DNA from: Enhydrobacter sp.
Lineage (GTDB): Bacteria > Pseudomonadota > Alphaproteobacteria > Reyranellales > Reyranellaceae
Assembly (NCBI GenBank): GCA_025808875.1
Contig: CP075528.1
Coordinates: forward strand, 3,470,473-3,534,472
Direction: 5' to 3'
DNA: 64,000 nucleotides
The translations under genes and the position numbers were made by a program. The notes under the pieces are model-generated. The model saw nothing but the letters and a program-made list of their open reading frames with translations, searched no databases and was not told the origin of the DNA. Below are positions 17,360 to 25,410 of this stretch, piece by piece (within the stretch, counting starts at the first letter, position 1; every line of letters begins with the position of its first letter).

Positions 17360-17743
17360 ATGGAAACTCCGCTCAAGATCAGCTTCCAGGGCTCGCAGCC
17401 CAGTGACGCACTCTCCCGGATGATCGCCGAAGAAGTCGAGGCGCTCGAGAAGTTCCACGGCCGCCTCACGGCCTGCCACGTCAATGTGCGCGTGCCGCCG
17501 CACGGCGGGCGCTACGCGGTGAATATCCACCTCGCCCTGCCCGGCCATCTCGACATCAACGTCGACCACGTGTCGGACGACGACGAGCGGTTCATCGACC
17601 CGCAGTTCGCCGTCGGCGACGCCTTCCGCCGTGCCGGCCGCCAGCTCAAGGAGCGCGCGCGCAAGCAGCGCGGCGAGACCAAGCGCCTGCGCGAGAGGGT
17701 CGAGCGGACGCTGGCCCAGCCCGATCCACCGAAAAAGCCCTGA
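17360..17743 (+). CDS. Ribosome hibernation factor HPF/RaiA family protein
   Basis: A 127-residue HPF/RaiA (sigma-54 modulation protein) family member. The start METPLKISFQG and the core KFHGRLTACHVNVRVPPHGGRYAVNIHLALPG give the beta-alpha-beta-beta-beta-alpha fold that binds the 30S subunit. The tail is rich in basic residues and lacks the long C-terminal dimerisation domain of long-form HPF, so it is a short-form or variant. It lies 37 bases after the hydrolase gene. Confidence 0.82.
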   Translation: METPLKISFQGSQPSDALSRMIAEEVEALEKFHGRLTACHVNVRVPPHGGRYAVNIHLALPGHLDINVDHVSDDDERFIDPQFAVGDAFRRAGRQLKERARKQRGETKRLRERVERTLAQPDPPKKP

Positions 17744-17760
17744 TCGCCCGACGGCGGCCC

Positions 17761-17790
17761 AGAGAGGCAGCGGCCTAGAGAGGCAGCGGC
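17761..17790. repeat. Short tandem duplication at a stop codon
   Basis: The 14-base unit AGAGAGGCAGCGGC occurs twice in tandem with a 2-base link, giving a 16-base period. The second copy encodes the stop and last codons of the host-attachment-like protein. A recent slippage event is a simple explanation. Confidence 0.7.
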
Positions 17791-18308
17791 AAGGCCGCGG
17801 CCAACGCCTTCCACACCGCCTGCGGCGTCGAGGTGGTGAGATCCTTGGCGAGCTCGTGCGCCACGCTCTTCTGGACGCGCTTGCTCATCAGCGAACGCAA
17901 CTCGCCGAGGGTGCGCCGGGGCGCCACGACGATCAGACGGTCGTAGCGGGCGACGGCGTCGTCGAGCGCGCCCGCGAGCTCGGCGACGAACTTGTGCTTT
18001 TCCACCTTCTGCGGATCGTGCGCGGGCTCCAGCGCGTGGCGATTGAAGCCGCGGACCGGCGAACGATAGGCGCGGCCCGGCCGGTCGGTGACGAGTTCGC
18101 GGGTGAGCTTGCGCGCCCGCGGCGCCGTCATTTCCGACCGCGTCGCGACAACGAGCTTGCCCTCGCCGGGCTCGAAGAAGCGCGCCCGCGCACTGTCGGC
18201 CACGACGATCAGCGTCTTGCGCGCCCTGCGTGCCAGGCGAGGCGCCTCCGGCAGCCTGGCGCGGCGGCGCGGCTTCATGACGGCCTTGTTGCTGGTCGAA
18301 CGGGTCAT
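17775..18308 (-). CDS. Host attachment family protein
   Basis: A 177-residue protein of the group first named for Agrobacterium host attachment. Family marks are TLIVVADSARARFFE near residue 31, the GRAYRSPVRG loop, KHKFVAELAGALDDAV and LIVVAPRRTLGELRS. The fold resembles archaeal release factor 1 / eRF1 domain 2 like proteins. It has a basic N-terminus of about 28 residues. Its start overlaps the stop of the DsbA-family gene by 4 bases, so the two are co-translated. The molecular role is not established. Confidence 0.82.
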   Translation of the reverse strand: MTRSTSNKAVMKPRRRARLPEAPRLARRARKTLIVVADSARARFFEPGEGKLVVATRSEMTAPRARKLTRELVTDRPGRAYRSPVRGFNRHALEPAHDPQKVEKHKFVAELAGALDDAVARYDRLIVVAPRRTLGELRSLMSKRVQKSVAHELAKDLTTSTPQAVWKALAAALPLPL

Positions 18309-18925
18309 GTCGGCTCCTGTTCTCGGACGCGGATTCCGATGCCTTTCTCCCCGAGCCGTTCGCGCAGCAATCCGATGCGATCGCCGCCCCAGAACAGCTC
18401 GCCGTCGAAGACGAAGGTCGGCACCCCGAAAACGCCGGACGCCTCCGCTTCGTTCCGCAGCCGGTCGTGCTCGGCGCCGCCGGCGCCGTCGTAGAAGGCG
18501 CGAAATCCGGCGGGCGCACCGGCCTCGCCCAGCACGGCGTCGACCGCTTCGACGCTTTCAGGATCGAGCGCGCGCCGCCAGAAGCGGTCGAACGCCAGGT
18601 CGTTGTAGGCGCGGAACACGCCGTGCCGTTGCGCCCACAGCATCCCGGCATTGGCGGGACGCGCAGAGTAGATCTTCTTCGGCCCCATCAGCGTGAGGCC
18701 CTGCTTGCCGGCCCAGCGCCGCGCATCCATGTAGGCGTAGCGCACGCGCCGCCAGTGATGCGGATCGCGTTCGGCCACCGACTGCTGGAAGGAAGCGATG
18801 TCGAGCGTGTAGGGCCGCCACTCAAGCGCGACGTCGAAGTCCGCCTCCAGCGCGTAGGCCCATGCCTTGGCGACATAGGCGTACGGGCTGACGTAGTCGC
18901 TCCACAGAACGACCGTGGCCGGCAT
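18305..18925 (-). CDS. DsbA-fold protein, 2-hydroxychromene-2-carboxylate isomerase-like
   Basis: A 206-residue kappa-class glutathione transferase / HCCA isomerase type protein. The N-terminal VVLWSDYVSPYAY puts a serine (S13) where DsbA has its active cysteine, as in HCCA isomerases. The GVFGVPTFVFDGELFWGGDRI segment near the C-terminus is the conserved cis-proline and glutathione-site block. It would use glutathione in isomerisation or conjugation. It is in one operon with the host attachment protein. Confidence 0.88.
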   Translation of the reverse strand: MPATVVLWSDYVSPYAYVAKAWAYALEADFDVALEWRPYTLDIASFQQSVAERDPHHWRRVRYAYMDARRWAGKQGLTLMGPKKIYSARPANAGMLWAQRHGVFRAYNDLAFDRFWRRALDPESVEAVDAVLGEAGAPAGFRAFYDGAGGAEHDRLRNEAEASGVFGVPTFVFDGELFWGGDRIGLLRERLGEKGIGIRVREQEPT

Positions 18926-18928
18926 CGG

Positions 18929-20104
18929 CTATCTTGCGTCCCTGGCCAGCTTCTTCTCGACCACCCGTGACCACAGCGTGGCGCCCAGCGTCAGGATCTC
19001 GTCGTTGAAGTCGTAGCCCGGGTTGTGCACCTCGCAGCCGCCCTCGCCGCCGCCGTTGCCGATGTTGATGAAGGCACCCGGCACCTTCTCCAGCATGTAG
19101 GAGAAATCCTCCGAGGCCATGACGTAGGGCCCCTCGCGGTTCATGTTCTCCTCGCCGACGATCTCGGCCGCCACGTCGGCGATGAACTTGACGGCGTCGC
19201 GGTCGTTGACCAGCGGCGGGAAGACGACGCGAACGTCGGGCTCGGCCTTGCCGCCCAAGGTCTGGGCGATGCCCCTCGAGATCGTCTCGATGCGCTCCTT
19301 GACCAACGCCATCGTCTCCTTGCGAAAGGCGCGGATGGTGCCGCGCAGCACCGCCTCCTGCGGGATGACGTTGTAGGCGTCGCCGGCGTGCATCTGCGTC
19401 ACCGAGATCACCGCCGAATCGAGCGGCGCCACGTTGCGCGACACCACGCTCTGCAGCGCCGAGATGATCTGCGTGCCGATGATCACCGGATCGATGCCGC
19501 TCTCCGGCCGCGCGCCGTGCGCGCCCTTGCCAGTGATCTTGATGTCGAACAGGCCGCCGCCCGCCATCTGCGGGCCCGAGCGGATGGCGAACTTGCCGAC
19601 GTCGAGCTTGGGCCTGTTGTGCATGCCGAAGATCTGCTCGCACGGGAACTTGTCGAACAGCCCGTCCTTGACCATCGCCTCGGCGCCGCCGCGTCCCTCC
19701 TCCGCCGGCTGGAAGATGAAGTGCACCGTGCCGTCGAAATTGCGCGTCGCCGAGAGATACCTCGCCGCGCCCAGCAGCATGGTGGTGTGGCCGTCGTGCC
19801 CGCAGGCATGCATGCGGCCCTGGTGCCGGCTGCGATGCTCGAAGGTGTTGTGCTCGTCCATCGGCAGCGCGTCCATATCGGCGCGCAGGCCGATGGCGCG
19901 CGGGTTGTTGCCGACACGCACCGTGCCGACCACGCCGGTCTTGCCGATCCCGGTGGTGACGTCGCAGCCGAACTCCTTGAGCTTCCGGGCAACGATCTCC
20001 GACGTGCGCTCCTCCTCGAAGCCGAGCTCGGGATGGGCGTGGATGTCGCGCCGGATGGCGGTCAGCTCGGCGCCGAAGGCGGCGATCTTGGGTTCGATCT
20101 TCAT
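18929..20104 (-). CDS. M20 family amidohydrolase (hippurate hydrolase-like)
   Basis: A 391-residue metal-dependent amidohydrolase that removes acyl groups from amino acids or related amides. Metal ligands are seen in MHACGHDGHTTM and the base/ligand glutamates in FQPAEEGRGGAEAM. The dimerisation insert begins near GGGLFDIKITGKGAHGARPE. Near the C-terminus, VMASEDFSYML supplies another ligand region. It follows the alpha/beta hydrolase gene by five bases, so they share a transcript. Confidence 0.93.
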   Translation of the reverse strand: MKIEPKIAAFGAELTAIRRDIHAHPELGFEEERTSEIVARKLKEFGCDVTTGIGKTGVVGTVRVGNNPRAIGLRADMDALPMDEHNTFEHRSRHQGRMHACGHDGHTTMLLGAARYLSATRNFDGTVHFIFQPAEEGRGGAEAMVKDGLFDKFPCEQIFGMHNRPKLDVGKFAIRSGPQMAGGGLFDIKITGKGAHGARPESGIDPVIIGTQIISALQSVVSRNVAPLDSAVISVTQMHAGDAYNVIPQEAVLRGTIRAFRKETMALVKERIETISRGIAQTLGGKAEPDVRVVFPPLVNDRDAVKFIADVAAEIVGEENMNREGPYVMASEDFSYMLEKVPGAFINIGNGGGEGGCEVHNPGYDFNDEILTLGATLWSRVVEKKLARDAR

Positions 20105-20109
20105 GGACT

Positions 20110-20904
20110 TCAGGACTCCAGCAGGAAGGACGTCATTACACGCTGAAACTCGCCCGGATGCACGTTCGGATACATGTGCCCGCCGTCCGGCAGGACGTAG
20201 GCGCGCGCGTCGGGGATCAGGCGCACCAGCTCTTCGGTGAAGTAGAGCGGCGTCACCATGTCGTCGCGCGCGCAGATGGCGAGCGTCCGCGCCCGCACCC
20301 TCTGGAGCTGGTCCCGCCGGTCGTGCGCCACGATGGCGGCGATGCGCGACAGCACGATCTCCGGCACCGGGATCGTCTCGGCCGCCTTGGCCTCGGCGGC
20401 GGCGAGATCGGCGTCGTGATCGCGTACCCAGGACGGCATGTTGAGCGCCAGCGCGCTCGACTTCAGGTAGGCCGCCGGCCCGAGTTCGCGCAGCATCAGC
20501 GAGCGCACTTCGAACAGGCGGCGGAAGAAGGCGTCGGTCCTGGCCCAGGTGGCGCTCAGCACCAGCCGGTCGATGCGTTCGGGATGCTCGATCGCCAGCA
20601 CCTGGCCCATGGCCCCGCCCGTCGAGTGGCCGCACCAATGGACCTTGTCGAAGCCCAACCCCTCGATCAGCTGCAGCGCGTCGTCCGCCATCTGACCGAC
20701 CGAGTAGTCGATGCGGCTCAGGCTGCTCCGCGCGGTGCCGCGGTGGTCATGGACGACGACGGTGAAGCGCTTCGCCAGGGCGGCGACGTTGACGCCCCAC
20801 CAGCGGCCGTCGCCGCCCAGCCCGGGCACCAGGAACAGCGGCGGTCCCTCGCCGTGCCTTTCGTAGAAGAGATCGGCGCCGTCGCGCAGCTTGAAGTGTG
20901 GCAT
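20110..20904 (-). CDS. Alpha/beta-fold hydrolase
   Basis: A 264-residue cytoplasmic alpha/beta hydrolase. The oxyanion block is LFLVPGLGGDGRWW, the nucleophile elbow is GHSTGG with S94, and the histidine lies in LPDGGHMYPNVHP. Layout resembles RutD and 3-oxoadipate enol-lactonase-like enzymes. I chose the ATG at 20904 (MPHFKLRDGADLFYE) because earlier starts run into the divergent lipoprotein's leader. The operon partner is the M20 amidohydrolase. Confidence 0.9.
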   Translation of the reverse strand: MPHFKLRDGADLFYERHGEGPPLFLVPGLGGDGRWWGVNVAALAKRFTVVVHDHRGTARSSLSRIDYSVGQMADDALQLIEGLGFDKVHWCGHSTGGAMGQVLAIEHPERIDRLVLSATWARTDAFFRRLFEVRSLMLRELGPAAYLKSSALALNMPSWVRDHDADLAAAEAKAAETIPVPEIVLSRIAAIVAHDRRDQLQRVRARTLAICARDDMVTPLYFTEELVRLIPDARAYVLPDGGHMYPNVHPGEFQRVMTSFLLES

Positions 20905-20980
20905 TTGCCCGATTGCCCTCTTCCGCGAGGCGGCTAAGCTTCGCGGCACTGAAATGGGTGGGTCGGGAGAAAAGCGCAGG

Positions 20981-21340
20981 ATGCGTCGTTTGTCGATTGG
21001 CGGCATCGCATTGGCCGCCCTGCTCGGCGCGTGCGTGCAGCAGCCGCCAACGGTCGCCTGGACTCCGATCGCCCGGCCGGAGGCGGACGATCCGAGGCCT
21101 GCCGGGATCGCCTATGTCTGCGAGGGCCGCAAGGAGGTCTCGGTCGTCTATGCGCGCAACCGCGCCTCGGTGACCTTCGCCGACAAGACCTGGCGCATGG
21201 AGTACCTGCCGGTCGAGCAGGGTTTCGTCTATCGCGACGCCGCCAACGAATGGGCCGGCCGCGACGACCTGGCGTCGCTGCGCGAGCATGCCGGCCGGCC
21301 GCTCGCCTTCAACTGCCGCCCGGTCCGGCGCACTAGCTGA
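20981..21340 (+). CDS. MliC-like lysozyme-inhibitor lipoprotein
   Basis: A 119-residue lipoprotein: the signal ends with the lipobox LLGAC, so C18 should be lipidated. The mature part carries the pattern Y-x-C-E-G near residue 47, repeated beta-strand pairs (VSVVYARNRASVTFAD, WRMEYL) and a last cysteine in LAFNCRP. This matches the MliC C-type lysozyme inhibitor layout, with a disulfide between the two cysteines. The assignment is by pattern only. It ends 8 bases inside the convergent CydX-like gene. Confidence 0.68.
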   Translation: MRRLSIGGIALAALLGACVQQPPTVAWTPIARPEADDPRPAGIAYVCEGRKEVSVVYARNRASVTFADKTWRMEYLPVEQGFVYRDAANEWAGRDDLASLREHAGRPLAFNCRPVRRTS

Positions 21341-21434
21341 GCCACAGCCTGATGCCGTAGCCCACCAAGGCGACGGCGCCGACGCCGGCGAGCCACAAGC
21401 CGAAGAACCACGCCCACTGACGGCGTGTCGGCAT
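21333..21434 (-). CDS. CydX-like small oxidase subunit (DUF2474 type)
   Basis: A 33-residue single-helix protein starting MPTRRQWAWFFGLWLAG, with basic N-terminus and one membrane helix. Its start overlaps the cydB stop by one base (TGATG). Small proteins of this type (DUF2474) accompany cyanide-insensitive bd oxidases and are thought to act like CydX, holding the CydAB haems in place. It is short enough to be missed by gene calling. Confidence 0.85.
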   Translation of the reverse strand: MPTRRQWAWFFGLWLAGVGAVALVGYGIRLWLS

Positions 21435-22438
21435 CAGTGATAGCCCTCGTGGCCGGTCTTGCCGCGGAACACCCAGTAGGCATAGGCGGTGTAGGCGAGG
21501 ATGATCGGCACCATGATCGCCGCGCCGACCAGCATGAAGCCGAGGCTCTTGTCGGGTGCGGCGGCATCCCAGATCGACAGCGCGCGCGGCACCACCCAGG
21601 GATAGAGGCTGATGCCGAGCCCCGCCAGGCCGAGCGCGAACAGGCCGAGCGAGATCAGGAACGGCCAATAGGTGTGGCGGCGGCGCAGGGTGAAGAACAG
21701 GGCAACGGCCGCCAGCGTCACCAGCAGCGGCACCTGCGCGGTGAACAGGATCTGCGGCCAGGCAAACCAGCGCAGGTAGTAGTCGTTGGCGAGGAACGGC
21801 GTCCAGGCGCTCACCGCCGCCATGCCGACCAGCGTGGCGACGGCGAAGCGCGGCGCCAGACGATGGCAATGTTCGAGCAACGATCCCTCGCTCTTCATGA
21901 TCAGCCAGGTCGCGCCGAGCAGGCCGTAGCCCGCGAGCAGCGCCACGCCGACCAGCAGGCTGAACGGCGTCGCCCAGTCCCACCAGCCGCCGGCGTAGGA
22001 TCGCTCGTCGACGGCGATGCCCTGCAGCAGGCCGCCGAGCACCACGCCCTGCGCCAGGGTGGCGACGATCGACCCCAGGGTGAAGGCGGCGTCCCAATAC
22101 TTGCGATGCCCCGGGTCGCGCCAGCGGAACTCGAAGGCGACGCCGCGGAAGATCAGCGCCAGCAGCATGGCGATGAGAGGTGCATAGAGGGCGGAAAAGA
22201 TGACTCCATACGCGAGCGGAAAGGCCGCCATCAGCCCGCCGCCGCCCAGCACCAGCCAGGTCTCGTTGCCGTCCCAGACCGGCGCGATCGAATTCATGGC
22301 GGTGTCGCGTTCGCGTCCCTCCTCGAACGCGGGAAAAAGAATACCGATGCCGAGGTCGAAGCCGTCCATCACGACATAGGCGAAGATCGCAAAGGCGATG
22401 ATGAAGGCCCAGATCGTGGGCAGGTCGAAGGCCGGCAT
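21434..22438 (-). CDS. cydB: Cytochrome bd-type quinol oxidase subunit II
   Basis: A 334-residue membrane protein with about eight to nine helices. The N-terminal FAYVVMDGFDLGIGILFPA and PVWDGNETWLVLGGGGLMAAFP are signatures of CydB/CioB. It pairs with CydA to reduce oxygen to water using quinol without proton pumping. It lies one base after cydA and is coupled to the CydX-like gene. Confidence 0.96.
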   Translation of the reverse strand: MPAFDLPTIWAFIIAFAIFAYVVMDGFDLGIGILFPAFEEGRERDTAMNSIAPVWDGNETWLVLGGGGLMAAFPLAYGVIFSALYAPLIAMLLALIFRGVAFEFRWRDPGHRKYWDAAFTLGSIVATLAQGVVLGGLLQGIAVDERSYAGGWWDWATPFSLLVGVALLAGYGLLGATWLIMKSEGSLLEHCHRLAPRFAVATLVGMAAVSAWTPFLANDYYLRWFAWPQILFTAQVPLLVTLAAVALFFTLRRRHTYWPFLISLGLFALGLAGLGISLYPWVVPRALSIWDAAAPDKSLGFMLVGAAIMVPIILAYTAYAYWVFRGKTGHEGYH

Positions 22439-22439
22439 G

Positions 22440-23849
22440 TCACACCTTCCCTTCCGGCCGCGCGACGGCCGGCGCGGGCGTGATGCCGGCGGCGCGCTGC
22501 GGGCCTTCGTGTCCGGGGCCCGGTTCGGCCGCCTGCGGCGCACGCGACATCAGGCGCAGGATGTAGAGCGTGCCGGCGCCGAACACGATGAAGTAGACGA
22601 CGATGAAGGCGAGCAGCGACGCCGCCACCGCCGGTGCCTCGAGAGGCGAGACAGAGTCGGCGGTGCGCAGCAGGCCATGGACGGTGTAGGGCTGGCGCCC
22701 GACTTCGGTCGTCACCCAGCCGGCGATCACCGTGACGAAGCCGGCCGGTCCCATCGCGAGGGCAAAGCGGTGCAGCCACACCCAGTCGTAGAGCGACCGC
22801 CGCCATCGCGCGAGCAGGCTCCAGACGCCCAGCAGCAGCATGAGCAACCCCAACCCGACCATGATCCGGAAGGCCCAGAAGACGATCGCCACCGGCGGCC
22901 ACTCCGAACGGTCGACCGTGTCGAGACCGTCGAGCGGCGCGTCGAGCGAGTGCTTGAGGATCAGGGACGACGCCTTGGGAATCGAGACTTCGTAGAGCAC
23001 GCGAGCTGCGCCTTCGTCCGGCCAGCCGAAGAGAACGAGGGGCGCGCCGTCGGGATAGCTCTTGAAATGGCCCTCCATCGCCATGGTCTTCACCGGCTGG
23101 TGCTCGAGCGTGTTGAGGCCGTGCTGGTCGCCGACGAGGATCTGCACCGGGATGACGGCGGCGATCATGCCCATCGCCATCGAGAACATGACCCGCGTGC
23201 CCTCGGTCTTGCGGCCGGTCAGCAGATGCCACGCGCCGACCCCGCCGACCACCAGCGCCGTCGTCAGGTAGGCCGCCAGCACGGTGTGAACCAGGCGATA
23301 GGGAAACGACGGGTTGAAGATCAGCGCGATCCAGTCGACGGGCACGAACTGGCCGTTGTCGGCGATGGCATGGCCGGCCGGCGTGTGCATCCAGCTGTTG
23401 GCCGACAGAATCCAGAACGCCGACAGGAAGGTTCCGACGGCGACGGCGAGGGTGGCGGTAAAGTGGAGGCCGCGACCGACCCGGTTCATGCCGAACAGCA
23501 TGACGCCGAGGAAGCCGGCCTCGAGGAAGAAGGCGGTCAGCACCTCGTAGGCCATCAGCGGCCCGATCACCGGGCCGACCTTGTCGGAGAACACCGACCA
23601 GTTGGTGCCGAACTGGTAGGACATGACGATGCCCGACACCACGCCCATGCCGAAGGCGAGCGCGAAGATCTTCAGCCAGTACTTGAAGAGATCGAGATAG
23701 ACCTGCCGTCCGGTCCACAACCACAGCCCCTCGAGCACCGCGAGGTAGCTCGCCAGCCCGATCGAGAAGGCAGGAAAGATGAAGTGGAACGAGACGGTGA
23801 AGGCGAATTGCAGTCGTGCCAGCAGGGTCGCGTCGAGAGTCTCGAACAT
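22440..23849 (-). CDS. cydA: Cytochrome bd-type quinol oxidase subunit I, cyanide-insensitive type
   Basis: A 469-residue haem-bearing subunit. H22 in the first helix is the haem b595/d ligand equivalent; GDQHGLNTLEHQPVKTMAMEG begins the quinol (Q) loop. The Q loop is short, and GRQPYTVHGLLRTADSVSP is the form seen in CIO (CioA) rather than in E. coli CydA. The proline-rich 30-residue tail is unusual but lies outside the membrane. It should support respiration under low oxygen, cyanide or nitrosative stress. cydDC are not in the window. Confidence 0.96.
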   Translation of the reverse strand: MFETLDATLLARLQFAFTVSFHFIFPAFSIGLASYLAVLEGLWLWTGRQVYLDLFKYWLKIFALAFGMGVVSGIVMSYQFGTNWSVFSDKVGPVIGPLMAYEVLTAFFLEAGFLGVMLFGMNRVGRGLHFTATLAVAVGTFLSAFWILSANSWMHTPAGHAIADNGQFVPVDWIALIFNPSFPYRLVHTVLAAYLTTALVVGGVGAWHLLTGRKTEGTRVMFSMAMGMIAAVIPVQILVGDQHGLNTLEHQPVKTMAMEGHFKSYPDGAPLVLFGWPDEGAARVLYEVSIPKASSLILKHSLDAPLDGLDTVDRSEWPPVAIVFWAFRIMVGLGLLMLLLGVWSLLARWRRSLYDWVWLHRFALAMGPAGFVTVIAGWVTTEVGRQPYTVHGLLRTADSVSPLEAPAVAASLLAFIVVYFIVFGAGTLYILRLMSRAPQAAEPGPGHEGPQRAAGITPAPAVARPEGKV

Positions 23850-23858
23850 GGCGTTCCC

Positions 23859-24878
23859 CTATCCGAACGCGTCGAACACCTCGGCGATCGCCGCACGATC
23901 CAGACCGGCGCGCAGGCACGTTTCGAGAAGCACGCGCGCCTTCACCGGATGCAAGCGACCGCCCCAGATGAGACCGGCCTTGCGTAGCGCAATCTCCGCG
24001 CTCGGGCCACCGTAAGTCTGTCGCAGCATCGGCCCGCCGCCGGCGCGCGGCGCGATCACGGTCGGCAGGGCCGCGGCGAGGCGCGGCATGAGGTCGGCGA
24101 CGCGCTCCGGCACGTGTCCGCCGCCCATGGCGGCGATTACGGCGCCGCGGTAGCCGAGGCGGTCGCGCGCCTCGAGCAGCGCCGCGATCAACCCGCCCGC
24201 CTCGTCGAGGCCCATCGACAACAGCGCGACCGGCGCGGCCGTGCCGCGGTGCGCCGAACCGAGCCGCCGACGCGCCGCGACGACGGCGTCGCGCACCGGC
24301 AGGCCGAGCGGCACGAGGCGATCCTCGACCAGGGCGGCGAGCGGTCCTGTCTGCGGCGACGCGAAGGCATTGAGGCGTGTCGGATGAATCTTGAGCACGT
24401 CCGCCGCCGCATAGACCTCGTCCAGCATCACGGCGACCACTCCGATCGCCCTGGCGTGGGCGCGGAACCACGGATCGCAGGCGACGCGCGCGGCGGCGAG
24501 GAGATTGCCCGGCCCGTCCGGCGACGTGAGCGCGGGGTTGCGCATGGCGGCGGTGACGATGACGGGAACGTCGCGGTCGAGCAGCAGGTCGAGGAGAAAT
24601 CCCGTCTCCTCGAGCGTATCGGTGCCCTGTGTCACGATCACGCCATCAACGTCGAGCCCCTTGATCCTCGTCGCCAGCGCATGGATCTGGTCGAAGGACA
24701 GCGAATGGCTGCCGACCCGCGACACCGTCTCGGCCCTTATCTCCGCCAGCTCGCCGAGCCTCGGCACCGCCGACACCAGATCGTCGGCGCCCAGGCCCAT
24801 CTGCATGGCCCCGGACGAATCGGGCCGCGTGGCGATGGTGCCGCCGAGCGCCAGGACATGGAGACGTGGCCTCGTCAC
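23859..24878 (-). CDS. Asparaginase family protein
   Basis: A 339-residue type I/II L-asparaginase-fold protein hydrolysing asparagine or a similar amide. The nucleophile T14 is in LGGTIAT and the second-site pair T86-D87 in VTQGTDTLEET. The start is GTG at 24878, one base after the stop of the preceding gene, so translation is coupled; no ATG suits the conserved N-terminus. It has no signal peptide, so it is cytoplasmic. Confidence 0.92.
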   Translation of the reverse strand: MTRPRLHVLALGGTIATRPDSSGAMQMGLGADDLVSAVPRLGELAEIRAETVSRVGSHSLSFDQIHALATRIKGLDVDGVIVTQGTDTLEETGFLLDLLLDRDVPVIVTAAMRNPALTSPDGPGNLLAAARVACDPWFRAHARAIGVVAVMLDEVYAAADVLKIHPTRLNAFASPQTGPLAALVEDRLVPLGLPVRDAVVAARRRLGSAHRGTAAPVALLSMGLDEAGGLIAALLEARDRLGYRGAVIAAMGGGHVPERVADLMPRLAAALPTVIAPRAGGGPMLRQTYGGPSAEIALRKAGLIWGGRLHPVKARVLLETCLRAGLDRAAIAEVFDAFG

Positions 24879-24879
24879 G

Positions 24880-25410
24880 TCACGCCATCTTGAACGACTT
24901 GAAGAAGCGCTCGGCATCCGGCCCGCTGGTGCTGCCCGCCGGCCCCATGAAGGCGAGCGAGGCGAAGCGATGCTCCTTCAGCAGCACGAGCTGGCGCAAG
25001 CCGTTGCCGCCGCGCAGGGTGCCGACCGATTCGGCGGCCGCGCCGGCCAGGATCTCGCGCCACTGGACCTGGCTCCACCTGCCGCCCTCGAGCGCCCGGG
25101 CACGGGTGTCGAGCGCCGTCTGCAGCAGGCCGCGCGGCTGGGTCGTGTCGACGTCGCGCGGATAAAGCGCGGTCTGCACGACATAGGAGAAGCCGCCCAT
25201 CTCGAGGCTGTAGGAATGGAGCGCGAAGGCCGTGCCGCGCGCCGAGGCGTCGTTGACGACGCGGTGGTCGGGAATACCCGGCATCTCCACGGTGAAGGCA
25301 TTGCCCTCGACCTGCACGCCGTACCACCGCGTCGGCATGCGCAGCTGCGCCGCGGCCGGCGCGGCCGCGCCGACGGCAATCCCCACGAGGAGGCTTCGGC
25401 GCCGCATCAC
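24880..25410 (-). CDS. Secreted protein of unknown function
   Basis: A 176-residue protein I cannot assign. The N-terminus MMRRRSLLVGIAVGAAAPAAAQ is a signal peptide with a twin-arginine-like start, cleaved after AAA. The mature part is beta-rich with no cysteines and has a repeated pattern of short hydrophobic strands (YGVQVEGNAFTVEMP, GGFSYVVQTALYP). It overlaps hyuB by 4 bases upstream and is followed by asparaginase after one base, so all three are one operon. Confidence 0.8.
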   Translation of the reverse strand: MMRRRSLLVGIAVGAAAPAAAQLRMPTRWYGVQVEGNAFTVEMPGIPDHRVVNDASARGTAFALHSYSLEMGGFSYVVQTALYPRDVDTTQPRGLLQTALDTRARALEGGRWSQVQWREILAGAAAESVGTLRGGNGLRQLVLLKEHRFASLAFMGPAGSTSGPDAERFFKSFKMA

